DNA of 64,000 nucleotides from Hyposmocoma kahamanoa (GCF_003589595.1 NW_020655294.1:2611815-2675814), one strand, 5' to 3'; counted from the first letter of the stretch, positions 43,390 to 55,017 are shown. A program made the numbers and translations. The notes: generated from the letters alone by a model not told the origin.

Positions 43390-43490
43390 CGTTCCGTGGC
43401 TTAGTTGGCATAGCGTCTGACACGATTTGCTAGAAGACGTCGGTTCGAATTCGGCCGGATCGAAGGCATTTTTTCTGAGTATTCGGTCTT
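43390..43490 (+). mobile_element. SINE-C, tRNA-derived
   Basis: GTTCCGTGGCTTAGTTGGCA (box A-like) and GTCGGTTCGAATTCGGCCGG (box B) are followed by a body with TTTTTTCTGAGTATTCGG. Reverse-strand relatives are at 52590-52690 and 58360-58470. Confidence 0.75.
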
Positions 43491-43734
43491 TGTTCGTTCA
43501 CAACAAAATAATCAATCGTATATCAAATAAAAAATTAAAAAATATCAATTAAATACAAATTTAAACACAAACTTTAAAATTTTTGTTATATTATTTGACA
43601 CTTTTTATTAGCTTATATATAACTCGCCCGAATTAAGGATCCTTATCTAACACAGAAACATTGTATGACATGCGTACTTATTATATATTATTTATTTGTT
43701 ATACTCAATTTTGTTGACTCGGTATCTTCAGCTT

Positions 43735-43965
43735 GTCCTAAGACTTAGGCCTCTTCCAGAGATCTTTTGCTGTTTGCCTCCATGCTCCTCCAGCAACATA
43801 TTTAAAATCGTCTTCCCATCTAAAGTTTGGTCTCCCTTTCTTCCTATTTCCCTCTCTTGGGTATCTTTCCACAATATCCCTTGTCCACTTATCAATTTTT
43901 TCTCTCATTATGTATCCTGTCCAATGCCACTTTTGCTGTTTTATTATATTTGTGACTTTTTGGCA
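43735..43965 (-). mobile_element. RTE-like LINE C-terminal fragment
   Basis: The minus strand reads without a stop: WHWTGYIMREKIDKWTRDIV, ERYPREGNRKKGRPNFRWED and GAWRQTAKDLWKRPKS. This is the terminal block of RTE-type reverse transcriptase proteins. Confidence 0.82.
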
Positions 43966-43969
43966 TTGA

Positions 43970-44730
43970 CTTACAATTATATGGACGTCGGGTCCGCGCT
44001 TAAAAGTGTCCGAATTTATAGGGCGTTAAAATCGTATACAGAGCGTCATTCACGGTTTAGTCTTCGTTTGTTCGACTGACAGCGAAGCAAGCAAAATTAG
44101 ACAGTACTGCGATGACATTGCAATTTAAATTCAACGTTTTAGCTTTTTCATATTCCTTTACATGTCACTACGTTTAAATAGGTTGACTTGGGACATTTTT
44201 TTCGTGGTTTTTGTATTAGACCCGTCGTCCATTTATTTGTAAGTCAATGCTTTTTGGTCTTTGATTTGCTTTTAATTGTAGTTAGTTTTACTTCATTTGT
44301 TGAGCACACGAGGTGGTTAATATTTTACAAATTACTTTGTATAAGTACATGTGTGTTATTATTACAAAACAAACTCATGAATTCTTACTCCGTTTCCATT
44401 ATAGAAAAATACGCCAGTTAATAGGGCCGTAACCATTTTCACAAATTTGCGGTCTCTTTTTACAGCAAGCATATATTCTGCTACATCCTGTATTCTAAGA
44501 TAGATAGAGAACACGTGTGCATATCAGCCTGTCTATAAGAATAACTAGGACAGGACTAGCGCAGTACTACAAGTTCTCATGCAGATCTCATTATGAACTC
44601 GAAACAAAGACTACCAAATGTTCTTGGTGGCTTAACATTCGCGGTAGAGCCAGTTTCCAGTAAACCGTATTCGGGTTTGGATAACATTCTTTGGTAACAT
44701 AATTAGAGAACAACAATATTTTTTTATAAT
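43970..44730. other. Unassigned stretch
   Basis: Open frames on the plus strand (43696-44079, 44188-44421) look like shadows or chance. No family is recognised. Confidence 0.4.
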
Positions 44731-44734
44731 ACCT

Positions 44735-44890
44735 AGTCAAGGCACGAACAGATCGTGCGCCTGATGGTAAGCTACACGCCTGTCCATATCAGTTGCAGTG
44801 TCATTCAGAACTTTAATAGATCTGAGGGGCACTGCACCCGTCACCCAGGGACGGGTGCAAAATTTGTATAGCTTAGGATATTGTATTCGC
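44735..44890 (-). repeat. A-repeat copy, 3' half
   Basis: CGTGCGCCTGATGGTAAGCT through CAGTTGCAGTGTCATTCAGA to GGGCACTGCACCCGTCACCC. A small inverted repeat (TGCACCCGTC/GACGGGTGCA) closes it. Confidence 0.82.
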
Positions 44891-45260
44891 ACTTTCCATC
44901 AGGCGCGGTGCAGTCATTTTGCCGAGTCACAATAAAAAAATAAAAAAAATTAAAAAATGTATTTAAGTCACTTAAGCTATTACCTGTACAATAATTTTAT
45001 GCTAGTGATTATAATAATAATAATACTTTATTTCGGACCAACAACAGTTATCCATAGTTTGTTAGTAAAGAACTTAGGAATAAGGTTAGTATGATGCTAT
45101 TCAAATGCTAAAATTACAATAAAATAAGATAATGTTAAAAAAATAAAAAAATGCAAAACAAAAATTATACAATTAAAATTCAAAAATAAACCACGAATTA
45201 CAACATTAAATATAAAATTATAAAATTGAAATTAATTTAACACACTCATGTAAACTTAAA

Positions 45261-45906
45261 CTAAACCGCCACATGAAGTTTCATCCAGTGGGCCTGGATG
45301 GGGCAGTCAATTTTATCAACCACAATTTTTAGAATGCTGTTGGGGTACCCGCGCACACGTCGCCAAAGTGAGGCAACCGGCTTCCTCAGAATGGCATGAA
45401 AGCCATCTGTGCGTGTCTCAGCGAACATGCCTGAAGCGCTACAGTGTCGTGGTAACCCCAACAACATCCTAAACGCGTTGTTATATTGTACCCTCAGCGT
45501 ATTTAGGGTCACCTTATTCTACTTCACCCACAGGCGACACGTGTAGAAGGTTTGACAGTATGCTTTAAAGCGCTAATTTTACCTCCCCGCTACAACGTGC
45601 AAACCTGCGGGCGAGCATATTTGATCTGACTGCACGGGTTCTCCGTTCTCTCTCTATATCCACCAGATCGGACTGATCATCTGTCACCCAGTGACCCAGG
45701 TATTTAAATTTAAAAACTCTAGTAAGCTCACTGCCACAAAGGGAGACCGACGGTACAACGCCCACTTCTCCACCTCGCGGCTTAAACACCAGGAGCTCAC
45801 TTTTCTTTGTATTATACCTGAGTCCTTGGGCAACAGCATAATTCTCACAAATCTTAAGTAGCTCGCGGACATATTGATGGGCTCGGCAGCACCATGTCAT
45901 CTGCAT
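45261..45906 (-). pseudogene. LINE reverse transcriptase YADD region, thumb and C-terminus, frameshifted
   Basis: The catalytic SYADDMVL begins the piece in one frame. A frameshift follows and the sequence continues as LLKICENYAVAQGLRYN, FKFKYLGHWVTDD and, in another frame, RVQYNNAFRMLLGLPRHCSA, all standard blocks downstream of YADD. Confidence 0.85.
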
Positions 45907-46120
45907 AGCTGATATTGTTAACTATAACGCCATCCAAATTTACATACAGGTTGAAGAGCTTAGGTGACGTTAAACCCCCCTGCCTCACCCCGCATCCCAA
46001 CCTGTATGGTTCCGACAGCGACTCAGCTCACTTAACATTGTTGATCTGGTTTCGATACCAAAACTCGAACAGCCCAACAATCTCAAACGGGAGATTTGTC
46101 TCACATCTCAGCTTATGCCA

Positions 46121-46825
46121 CTACACGTCATACGAGACCATATCGAAGGCCTTAGACAGGTCAAGGAAGCACGCATACACAGGCGTACTTCTGTCCGTGT
46201 AATACCGAACAGTATGCTTGAGGCAAAACACAGCGGACTCTGTAGAGAGTCCAGGCCTGAACCCAAACTGCGCATCATGAATTTTTAAGTGTTTAGTTAA
46301 AATGCGATCAAGCAAACCGTCCAGTACCTTTGCCATGATAGAGACCAACGATATAGGTCTGTAATTGTTTTTGTCAGACACATCCCCCGTTTTGGTCTTA
46401 ACAAGAGGTACCACCATCGTCTGCATCAAACCGGCAGGTAGGTACGAGTGCCTCAAACAAAGATTAAATAATTGAGACAAAACCCCCGGTAATCGCTCAC
46501 CCGCATGTTTTAAATGCTCTACGCTCAAGCCACCATGTCCAAGTGACTTCCCCATCGTCATTCTCTTAATGATAGATGCTACATCATCAGCAGTGAATTG
46601 AGAGATAGATGGGGCACCATAATAGGAAGTTTCTCGCACCCACACGCGGTCCGGCAGCTCACGTGGCTCGACTTTGAAATGTTCCATGAAAAGGTTTGCG
46701 ATATCCTTACAGTCCACTACGCCATCAACACTCACTGGACGACCTGTCTTCGGATTCATTTTGCGCGATTCCTTCCAAAACTTATGAAAGTTCCTCGACT
46801 CATGATGTAATGCCATTATATCCAA
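46121..46825 (-). pseudogene. LINE reverse transcriptase, palm and fingers
   Basis: NNYRPISLVSIMAKVLD, AQFGFRPGLSTESAV and ACFLDLSKAFDMV are conserved reverse transcriptase blocks, the last with the first catalytic Asp. An in-frame TAG at the end splits it from the part carrying YADD, which lies at about 45885-45910. Same strand and frame as the endonuclease piece. Confidence 0.9.
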
Positions 46826-46837
46826 TTTAATTTGTTT

Positions 46838-47656
46838 CTAGTTCCTGTGGCACCACTTTAATTTTGCCTTGAATTTGTTCTTAGAGACTTTCATATGTTC
46901 AAATGTAGGGCCCTGAGGGAGTTTACCCATCGACACCCAATCCTGAAACCTTAGCCTCGCCTCCGAGTGAGCATCTTTGACATGTTTATTCCAGCGAATG
47001 ATACGCTGCTTTTTACCGCAGTCCCTCCCACGGTAGCATTCCTCAGCCGCACCCCGCAATATACAAACCACCTTCTCATACAAGCCATCTATTACTATTA
47101 TATGGTCTAGGTTGCTACACATTCCAAATGAGCATTCGGTGAGCCGTTCTGGAAAACTAACATCATTCATTTGGTCATTACAGATGATTCTATACTGCTC
47201 AGTTTGTACGCAATCACGCTCACCCCACATAACCTTATTTATCACGGCTGCAGGACAATGTAACTTTGTCCTTAGTACATTAAAATTGCAACTAACTTCA
47301 AGGGGGAAGTGATCAGACCAGTACATACCATACCGTATACTCACACTCTTCACCGACTGCCACGCAGCCCCAGTAACCACACAGTGATCTAACCACCTCG
47401 TACAACCATGTGCATCACTAATGAACGTGTAGGGTGTCGGCACGACAGCATGCAACTTCTCCGCGTCCGCACAGACCCAATATTGACAATTACAAAAATC
47501 AGTTAGCTCTTTCCAAAACAACTCACCTGGATGCGCATTATAATCACCCAGAATAAATACATACTCGATATCACAATTTTCAATTATTGCACTGATTTCA
47601 CTGAGACACTGAGTAAAGTCAGGTAAATTATCCACACAATTCGTAGGCATGTACAC
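46838..47656 (-). pseudogene. LINE endonuclease C-terminal half
   Basis: Apurinic-endonuclease-like fold: FILGDYNAHPGE contains the catalytic DxN pair and YWSDHFPLEV contains the terminal SDH motif. It would nick target DNA for target-primed reverse transcription. The N-terminal half is absent. The frame continues into the reverse transcriptase after a single stop at 46838-46840. Confidence 0.88.
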
Positions 47657-47835
47657 CGAGAAAAAGAGCGCAGACCGGTTACGCGTGGTATCTTTAATAA
47701 CCGTGACGCGCGATATATATTATGATAATAATAATTTTTTGCCAGACAACTACACCGATTACTAGGCCTCAAACCAGAAAATTCCTAGAACACCTAAACC
47801 AGAACGAACAGCACGAAATTAAAAAAGGCTCTCTT

Positions 47836-47920
47836 ACAAAATTGGTCTCTACTGGAAACCGAACCAGGAACCTCCTCATCCAGAGCCCATAGCACAAACC
47901 GTTGGCTCACCGAGGTCGTC
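47836..47920 (-). mobile_element. tRNA-derived SINE fragment (SINE-E)
   Basis: The reverse strand has GACCTCGGTGAGCCAACGG and AGGTTCCTGGTTCGGTTTCC. A related minus-strand copy is at 61048-61130. Function as a tRNA is unlikely. Confidence 0.55.
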
Positions 47921-48004
47921 AAAATTACTGAATAGTAGAATTGAATGATTTTATTTCTTACTTTTTACTGTCTACATGGGGCGCACTGTAAGTTTCCGAA
48001 ATGA

Positions 48005-48185
48005 ATAAGAAAAAAATACTATAAATGGTCAGAAATGAATTTATTGTTTCTCAAAATATTCTCCGTTAGCATTAATGCACTTTTCATACGAATGAACCAA
48101 TTTTGAAAGTATTTACCTATGCTACTCCTCCGTGACAACTCTGAAACATATTTTTCATACCCAAAGAGCACACTTTATACGCCTT
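48005..48185 (-). pseudogene. Mariner transposase, C-terminal piece
   Basis: EKYVSELSRRSSIGKYFQNW and FIRMKSALMLTENILRNNK on the minus strand are the standard mariner transposase C-terminus. It is separated from the rest by the insertion. Confidence 0.82.
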
Positions 48186-48189
48186 AAAA

Positions 48190-48692
48190 CTGTTATATCT
48201 ATAAACAGTCTTAATATGATATTGATTTAGATAATAGTTCTCTATAAATGGTTTTAGAAAAAAGACATTGTTCTTATAGACTTATTTCACTCGAGTCAAA
48301 ATTTTAACACCTTCTTAATAACAAACAACTTAATTTAGTGTAATCTCTCTTAAGATTTACTCATATAGTCCTTATTTTAAGTTCATCTGTAGAACAACTG
48401 ATTATTTTTAGTAAAATTGTTCCATACACATCCAGTAAAGTCTATTAATACTCTAAAAACTAGTGTTCTTAAGTTTATTCTAGATATATTTAATTTATAG
48501 ACATTCTGTAGTGTTTGTACTTTTTGACAAACACGTTATAGCGCGTCTTCAGTAGATTTTATTTTAAAAAATACTACAATTAGGGTTTTTACTCTATTGG
48601 ACGTTGTAAGAGTTCATGCAAAATTGATAAAGTAAAGAATATTAAAAGATCTAGTGGAGGTGGTGAACCTTGTATATTAAGTCACATCATTC
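48190..48692. other. Left part of the sequence inserted into the mariner, unidentified
   Basis: AT-rich, without coding frames or known repeat words. Together with 49808-51035 it would form an element of about 1.7 kb once the hAT-like element is removed. I could not find convincing inverted ends. Confidence 0.45.
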
Positions 48693-48700
48693 GATACAAT

Positions 48701-49799
48701 CAGCGTTGCCAATGCCAATTGTTCAAAATCTCCAAAAATCACGGTTAAAATCCTCAAATTTGGGAAGAGCAAAGTTCATGTTCCCCACAAATTCCCCACA
48801 TCTCGAATTTTCATTATTTATTAGAAATACATCGCTTAAAAATATAATAAAGAATTAAGAAACTCAAAATGTAATAATCTATTACGTTTGCTGTGTATGT
48901 AAACAGAATGTAAAAAGTAAACTAATTATAAAATTAGACGACCTTAAATCGTTTATTTATTTTAATATTAATAATAATAACATACACACTCAACATAGCC
49001 CCGTACTAGGGAAACCACAAAATCCCCTGTGTGTCGCGGGTGCCATGGACACACACGTAGACAACCACAAATTACACCCAAACTCACGAGAGAAATAAAT
49101 GTAGGCCATACAAATATTTCTCCCGACCTGGGATTTGAACCTGGACCCTCTGCATGGCAGTCCGGCATGGTAACCGTTCGGCCACGGAGGCAGTTATATT
49201 AATTATAATATTAATTAGATTCAACATTAATCTGTAATCGTCTCACCAAAAAATCATTTTTCTTTGCCTTACAAAATTAAGTAAATTGATTATTTGTTGT
49301 GCATTTGGTGACACTATGTTAACGTTAGAGATAATCAATGAGTTTCAACCTATATTTAATATTTAAAGTTGACGAGTGGTAAGTTGTGGTGTGGAAGTAC
49401 CAACTGCTCGGCTTTGTTTATCAATAGCTGATTTAGTTTTGCTTCTTACCGGGGACCGTCCTAAGCGGGAGAAAGAATCGCGAACTCAACACGCACGGAC
49501 TGGTAATTTCACTACCAAGATACAATTCAGAACCAAGTGCTCTAATAATAATTCTATTTAAGCTGCTTGTTAATAATACGAGGGATGTGCGATGTTGAAA
49601 AACACGTCGATATAGTCCATCACAGTGTTTCTAACAGTAACGATCAAACTAGCGATGCATCAGCAATTGATAGATTAAACAAAATGATAAAACGTTAGAA
49701 TCCCCACATTTTCCTCACATAGCGCCAATCCCCACAAAATCCCCAATCTAGTTGAAACTCCCCACAATTTGGGGAATTCTCCACAAATTGGCAACGCTG
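48701..49799. mobile_element. Non-autonomous hAT-like element with 8-bp target duplication
   Basis: Ends CAGCGTTGCCAAT (48701-48713) and its exact reverse complement at 49787-49799. The octamer GATACAAT stands on both sides (48693-48700 and 49800-49807). An 8-bp duplication with CAGCG ends fits the hAT group; P-like elements also make 8-bp duplications. No transposase is encoded. A SINE-B lies inside. Subterminal runs of CCCCACA/TGTGGGG occur at both ends. Confidence 0.88.
48968..49194 (-). mobile_element. SINE-B, near full-length, inside the hAT-like element
   Basis: The (AAT)n tail at 48968-48981 is followed by the complete body and a tRNA-like head ending GTTCGGCCACGGAGGCAGT. It must have inserted after the hAT-like element. 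Confidence 0.9.
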
Positions 49800-49807
49800 G
49801 ATACAAT

Positions 49808-51035
49808 AGTCGTAATTCGCGCTCGTGCCGGTCATGGCCGGCATTTGTTTGTTGACAAATACATAAACATTGTGAAGTAATTCCGTGTTGTGAAATGATA
49901 AAAACAATTGCAATGAGCGCGTAAACTACTGTACTTCAATGTTGTGTATGTGTATTGTGCCGTCTATCAATAGAATACAGTGAAATCATTGTGTGAAATG
50001 TGGTTGGCGTGAAGAAACAACCTCAAATTTGTAATTAAAATTTTATTTATTCCAACATAAGTTAAGTATGTCATTAAAATATTCCTTATATTTATATGAT
50101 AGGGAATTTATCCACCTTTCTAGTCATGTATAACACATTCCATATAATTATACAGAATAAAGTTTTTTTGCGACAAATTGGATTTTTTCAATTGTTTTTT
50201 TGACCTAGTGTTTTGAAAAGGTTTTTATTGCATAATACGTTCAATATTCCAATAACTTTATAAAGGTTTTGTAATACTGTCAAAGGAAAAATCGCTTAGA
50301 AACATCGCGTTTTGTAGACAATCATAAAAACTTCATAGGAGTGTAAGTTCTTCTACAAGGTCAAGTAAACTAAAGCAAGTAAAAATAATCTTTTTGTATC
50401 CTAAAGTTTTTCTATAGATAAAGCTATAGACAAAATGCAACTGTGTTTTGAAAAAATATTTAAATTCTTATCGCCATTTTTATTTTTAAAGAATGACTAT
50501 GAAGTAGCCGAGAAAAATTTCTTTTCTTTTCAAAAAGTAAATCTAAGTTGAGATTAGCTTGAAAAAGCCTAGAACTTCTTGGAAATGGTTTTTTTTGTGA
50601 GTTATTTTGTATATTTAAGCTTTCTATAAATATTTAAAACCGAAAATCGATAACTGTATTTTTATTAAGTTTATATTTAATAAATAAATATTTAAAATTT
50701 AGCGAGCGCGTTACTTTTATGGCAGGTTTTACATCACTTTTCACAATGTATTGAAAGTCGCACGTCATTTTGCGCTTTCCAACCGATTAAACATTGCGCG
50801 AAAAAGTCAGAAATATTGTATCTAATTTCGCCATGTTGCAATTTTGATAGTTTATATTTTGTAAACCATTAAACTTGAAATCTGTTAGTATTAAGAGAAT
50901 TGCGTTTTACGTTTATAACGCTTTAGTATCTTGGTCTTAAACTAGCATTACTAAGAAAACTATCATAGACTATAAATTATCTAAAAACTGTCTACATAAC
51001 TAAATAAAAACTGTCTACATTTTACAAATGGTCTT
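49808..51035. other. Right part of the sequence inserted into the mariner, unidentified
   Basis: Contains AT-rich non-coding sequence and a 14-base direct repeat, AAAACTGTCTACAT, twice at 50983-51025. No open frame of note. Confidence 0.4.
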
Positions 51036-51974
51036 GTAGCATTCTAGAAGGGTTACTTGAGAAAAAAAATTTGAATCACTCTTAACACTACCTACAGATT
51101 CTTAATTTTTGGAAATAAGTAAAAGTCACAAGGTGCCAGGTCGGGACTGTACGCGGGATGGCTCATAAGGTCAACGTTATTCACCTTCAAAAATTCATTT
51201 GTCTGTCTGGCCGTGTGTGAACTGGCATTATCGTGATGCAAGATGATACGGCACGGTTATTTTTACGGAGTTTGTCAATACCTTCGGCAAACAAATGATT
51301 GTGTACCAATTCACGGTACAACAATTCTCCAAAGCAACAGTAGCCACGTGTCCAGTTTTATTTAAAAAAGAAGCAATCGCCCGCTAAGAGGCACTTTGCA
51401 CGCGCGCCACTTTGGTTAGTTTCGGCTCATCTCGAAAGACCCATACTCTCGATTGCTGCTTTGTTTTGGGATCGTAACTATAAATCCATGTTTCGTCACC
51501 TGTTACTATGTCCCACACCAAATTTGTTGCCCCTTCGTTGAATCTGGTAAGCATGGCATTGCACCAAGAGACGCGACCCGTTTTTTGAGCCTCAGTCAAA
51601 TTGTGTGAGATCCACCGAGAGCACAGCTTTTTCACACCCAATTGTTTGTGTAGTATTAATAGTATTTGACTCATGCCTATGCCTAAAGATGCCCTAATTT
51701 CATGGTATATCACATGCCTGTCTGTTTTGATCATACGGCGTACAGCATCGATGTTTTTGTAGTCCACAGCAGTGGACGGGCGACCATCACGAAATTCGTC
51801 ACTGAGATTCACACGACCGCGTTTGAATTCTGCAAACCAGCTATAAATAGTCGTTTTGCATAGTGCTTCATCGCCAAAACCAGTTTGAAGCCGAGCGAAG
51901 TTCCGCGGAGCTGTTAAATTACACTTAAAGTCGTAGAAAATCATACTACTAAAATTATCACGACTTAAATCCAT
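51036..51974 (-). pseudogene. Mariner transposase, N-terminal and catalytic part, broken
   Basis: Starts MDLSRDNF at 51974. A helix-turn-helix region (TTIYSWFAEFKRGRVNLSDE) precedes GDETWIYSYDP with the first catalytic Asp. After a frame break come LHHDNASSHTA and YSPDLAPCDFYLF, completing the DD34D triad. About 30 residues at the insertion site are damaged, and stops follow KIKN. It is inactive. Confidence 0.88.
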
Positions 51975-52589
51975 GGTGATGTAGACAACCAATTTGTAAA
52001 ATGACGCCACAATGTAAAAACAAATGACAGTCAGATGAAACAAACTGTATTTTACAGCCAATGAGTCCCATTTTGAAATGTAATTACTTTTTAAATATTG
52101 TTTATGTAAGTGGCCAGTTCCGGAAACTTATAGTGCGCCCTATGTATATTGTAAGGGATGCTCCTATTCTCCTATAGTCATGAGAACTAAAGTGACAACA
52201 AAATGAGTTCCAAGAGTATCCCTTCAAATAAACTGTGGTTAAATTGAAAAGTAATCTTGCGCATACGCAGCAGTGCTAGCCTCACCAGCCCCACGTCGTC
52301 GTCTGTAGATATTAGACGTTTATTAATGGAGTACATTTAATTTAATGCGGCTTTTATGCTGTTTGTTCAAGCTTTAGAGACAAGCTAAGTGTTTATATAT
52401 ACATCTAGTCTACATATTGAGCAACAACTTATTGTACTAATCATTGACTATATCACTTTAATAGATATTTCAAATTACGGCCTTCTGTGAGCCGATAGCT
52501 CGTGTTAGATTAATGATTAAAACGTTTTAATTATTTTTGTTTCATTCAATTTCTGAATAAGTGAGATTAAAAAAGATTGTTATAATTAT

Positions 52590-52690
52590 TAATACAAAGA
52601 TCGAATACTCAGAAAAAATTCCTTCGATCCGGCCGGATTCGAACCGACGTCTTCTAGCATACCGTGCCAGATTAATAATTATAACCAACT
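52590..52690 (-). mobile_element. SINE-C copy
   Basis: CGAATACTCAGAAAAAATTC and GGCCGGATTCGAACCGACGT, the reverse complement of the copy at 43390-43490. Confidence 0.75.
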
Positions 52691-52694
52691 AGTG

Positions 52695-53460
52695 GAGTAA
52701 TTTCACAAAAAATAATTGAATATCAATAAAATAAAAATTTAAAAAAGATTTTAAAAAAATAGAGACAGACGATAATACTCTCGAAACATCCGATAAACAT
52801 TACGCCAACATAATTTTTGGACCTGTTCAGTTTTTATTTTGTTTCTTTATTTAGATTTTTAACAAAATTTTTTTTTTCGAATTTTGTTTTCTGTTTCCTT
52901 ATTTGTTGTTTCACAAAATTCGGAGAGCATAATATTAGTAAATAAATATGGCTGTTTACAAAAATAACAGAAAATTACCAAAAAATAAAGTTGGCGTAGT
53001 GCGTTGGAGGTATCGTTCTATGGTTTCTTTTTTAACTTTTAGGTTTGACGGAGTTGGAAAGAAATGGTCCTGGTACCCCATAGAGCTAGGCTTTCAAATA
53101 GCAAAATCGTTAATCCAACTAATCATCCGTAAGCAGCTTTCAGTAACATTTTATGGCTTTGTATTTTGGGATGACATTTGTAAAAAATAATGTCTTGTAT
53201 GGTTCTAAAGTTCTAGACTTTTATGTCTTTAACTTTTCGTTTTTTTATTTTCTCTCGCACAAAATGTCACAACTGGTCATAAAACTGCACTAACTCTGTA
53301 ATGACAAGGCGGGCAAAATCACATTCCCTGATTGGTTAATCGTTTTCACGTCAACTTGACACATCCAATTCACCAGCCAATCAAATGCATTACATGTGTT
53401 GCCAGATTGGAATCTAATTGCTTACAAAAATAGCGAACACTAACATACTTCTAACTTTTC
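52695..53460. other. Unassigned stretch with an 80-codon open frame
   Basis: An ATG frame at 52948-53190 encodes a basic, Trp/Tyr-containing peptide (VGVVRWRYRSMVSF, KKWSWYPIELGF). I recognise no family. It could be a transposon remnant or chance. Confidence 0.35.
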
Positions 53461-53461
53461 A

Positions 53462-53612
53462 ACCTCTGTGGCCGAACTTTAACACAGAGATAACGAACAG
53501 AGGTTCGATTCCCGGGTGAGTTTGGGTGTAATTTGTGGTTATCTATGTGTCCATGGCACAGGGTTTCCCTAGTGCGCGGCTATGAGTGTGTGCATTATTT
53601 ATAGTTATTTTT
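53462..53612 (+). mobile_element. SINE-B copy with internal deletions
   Basis: AACCTCTGTGGCCGAAC, then a rearranged head, AGAGGTTCGATTCCCGGG, a missing segment, and GTGAGTTTGGGTGTAATTTG to GTGTGTGCATTATT. Confidence 0.82.
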
Positions 53613-54034
53613 TTAATTATTTTAACTAAGAACCACACGTCAAACGAGACCGTCAATTGTCGTCATTCGCGTAACATGTGATTTAATATCCCTTCATAAT
53701 TGCCTAGTCAGGTTAATTTAACATAAACTAGAATATCATAAACTAGACAGAAAGACAGACACGCTCTAGAATGGATAATTAAATGCCTGTATCCGCACCA
53801 CACTGCTTATTAAATTTATATGTATGATGTTAATTAAACTATTTGCATATTACATACAGTACTCGAGCATTGAGACGGATTATAAATTCATTCAAACTTA
53901 GTATTAACTTCAAGATTTAATAGGACAGTGCTGCGACCGCTTTTCATACATGCGGAGTTTGATCCTATTTTGAGCATTAACTAATCAATCTCGTTGACAT
54001 TTAGTACAAACGACAGAGAAAGTATTTTTTTTAT

Positions 54035-54290
54035 GATACTAAGTGTCAACAAGTCGTGCGCCTGCGATGGTACGCTATAAAATTCAAAGATCTAAGAGGA
54101 ACCGCCACTGCGCCCGACACCCTCAGACATAAGTTAACAAATCCCATATGCCTGTAATATCACCAACATACATACCCTGCAAAATCGGAACGCAGTAATG
54201 TTCGCACTACTGCTTGGCGGCAGAAATAGGTAGTGGCAACACTTCCCTAGACGAACTCTTTCACAAGAAGCTCTACTGCTGCTACAATTA
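54035..54290 (-). repeat. A-repeat copy
   Basis: The plus strand runs ATGATACTAAGTGTCAACAA, then CGTGCGCCTGCGATGG, and ends TTCACAAGAAGCTCTACTGC. Short deletion near the start. Confidence 0.85.
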
Positions 54291-54315
54291 TTACACCCCA
54301 TAGTAACAACATCTA

Positions 54316-54530
54316 ACTGCCTCCGTGGCCGAACGGTTACCATGCCGGACTGCCACGCAGAGGTCCCAGGTCCGGTTCCCGGGCCGAGGGAAATATTTGT
54401 ACGGCCAACATTTATTTCTCTCGTGAGTTTGGGTGTAATTTGTGGTTGTCTATGTGTGTGTCCATGGCACAAGCGACACAGGGTTTCCCTAGTGCTGTGT
54501 TGAGTGTGTGCGTTATTATTATTTATTTAA
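54316..54530 (+). mobile_element. SINE-B, plus copy of a tail-to-tail pair
   Basis: CTGCCTCCGTGGCCGAACGG to TTGAGTGTGTGCGTTATTAT. Box A and box B are intact. The tail abuts the next, opposite copy. Confidence 0.92.
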
Positions 54531-54685
54531 TGTATCGCGGGTGCCATGAACACACATAGACAACCACAAATTACACCCAAACTCACGAGAGAAATAAATG
54601 AAGGCCATACAAAATATTTCGGGAATCGGACCCGTCCAGGGTGCATGGCAGACCACCGTGGTCACCTGTTGGCCACAGAGGCAGT
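54531..54685 (-). mobile_element. SINE-B, minus copy of a tail-to-tail pair
   Basis: ATCGCGGGTGCCATGAACAC through CACAAATTACACCCAAACTC to TTGGCCACAGAGGCAGT. Truncated at its 3' side, it begins directly at the tail of the preceding copy. Confidence 0.9.
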
Positions 54686-55017
54686 TAAGGCTTGGGATTA
54701 TCTTCCCCGCGCTTCTCAATACGGGGTGTACGAAAGGAGCCTCTCCGCATAACTCACCATTACATTTTGATACGTAAGTATGGCGCTCCTTGGGCAACAA
54801 TTGTCGAGTAGGTACCCCACGCCGATTATTCTAGTGTATGCCATCGATACAGTAAGAAGAAGACCTAATGCCTAAAAAAATTTTAATGGTGACTAAACCG
54901 TCTTATTATACAAGTATAAAAAAAGATATCTACAAAACGAAATTATTGGAATAATTACGAAACGCCTTGTTCACAATGGCGGCGATTATTACATTCAATC
55001 AGAGAATAATGAATAAA

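Larger units (their letters stand above)
45010..47720 (-). mobile_element. 5'-truncated LINE with endonuclease and reverse transcriptase remains
   Basis: Read on the minus strand the element runs endonuclease, reverse transcriptase, C-terminal domain, 3' UTR, then an AATAAAG signal and (TTA)n tail at 45013-45030. The first half of the endonuclease is missing, the usual product of incomplete reverse transcription. In-frame stops lie between the endonuclease and reverse transcriptase segments and after SKAFDMVSYDV, with frameshifts near 45865 and 45560. It cannot make a working protein. Clade not determined (jockey/CR1-like group by motif). Confidence 0.9.
47975..52144 (-). mobile_element. Mariner transposon split by a 2.9 kb insertion
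   Basis: Inverted repeats CATGGGGCGCACTGTAAGTT (from 47975) and its reverse complement ending at 52144 match with few changes, and both are flanked by TA, the mariner target. Removing about 48190-51035 leaves about 1.3 kb, the normal mariner size, with transposase pieces on both sides in the right order. Confidence 0.88.

Noticed and set aside
43696..44079. 127-codon plus-strand protein gene
   Set aside because: Its first part is antisense to a clear RTE-like reverse transcriptase block (43735-43965).
46598..47312. Plus-strand open frames within the 45-47.7 kb LINE
   Set aside because: They are shadows of the minus-strand endonuclease and reverse transcriptase.
52948..53190. Small host gene
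   Set aside because: One 80-codon frame without homology, splice signals or known neighbours; length alone is not evidence in AT-rich DNA.
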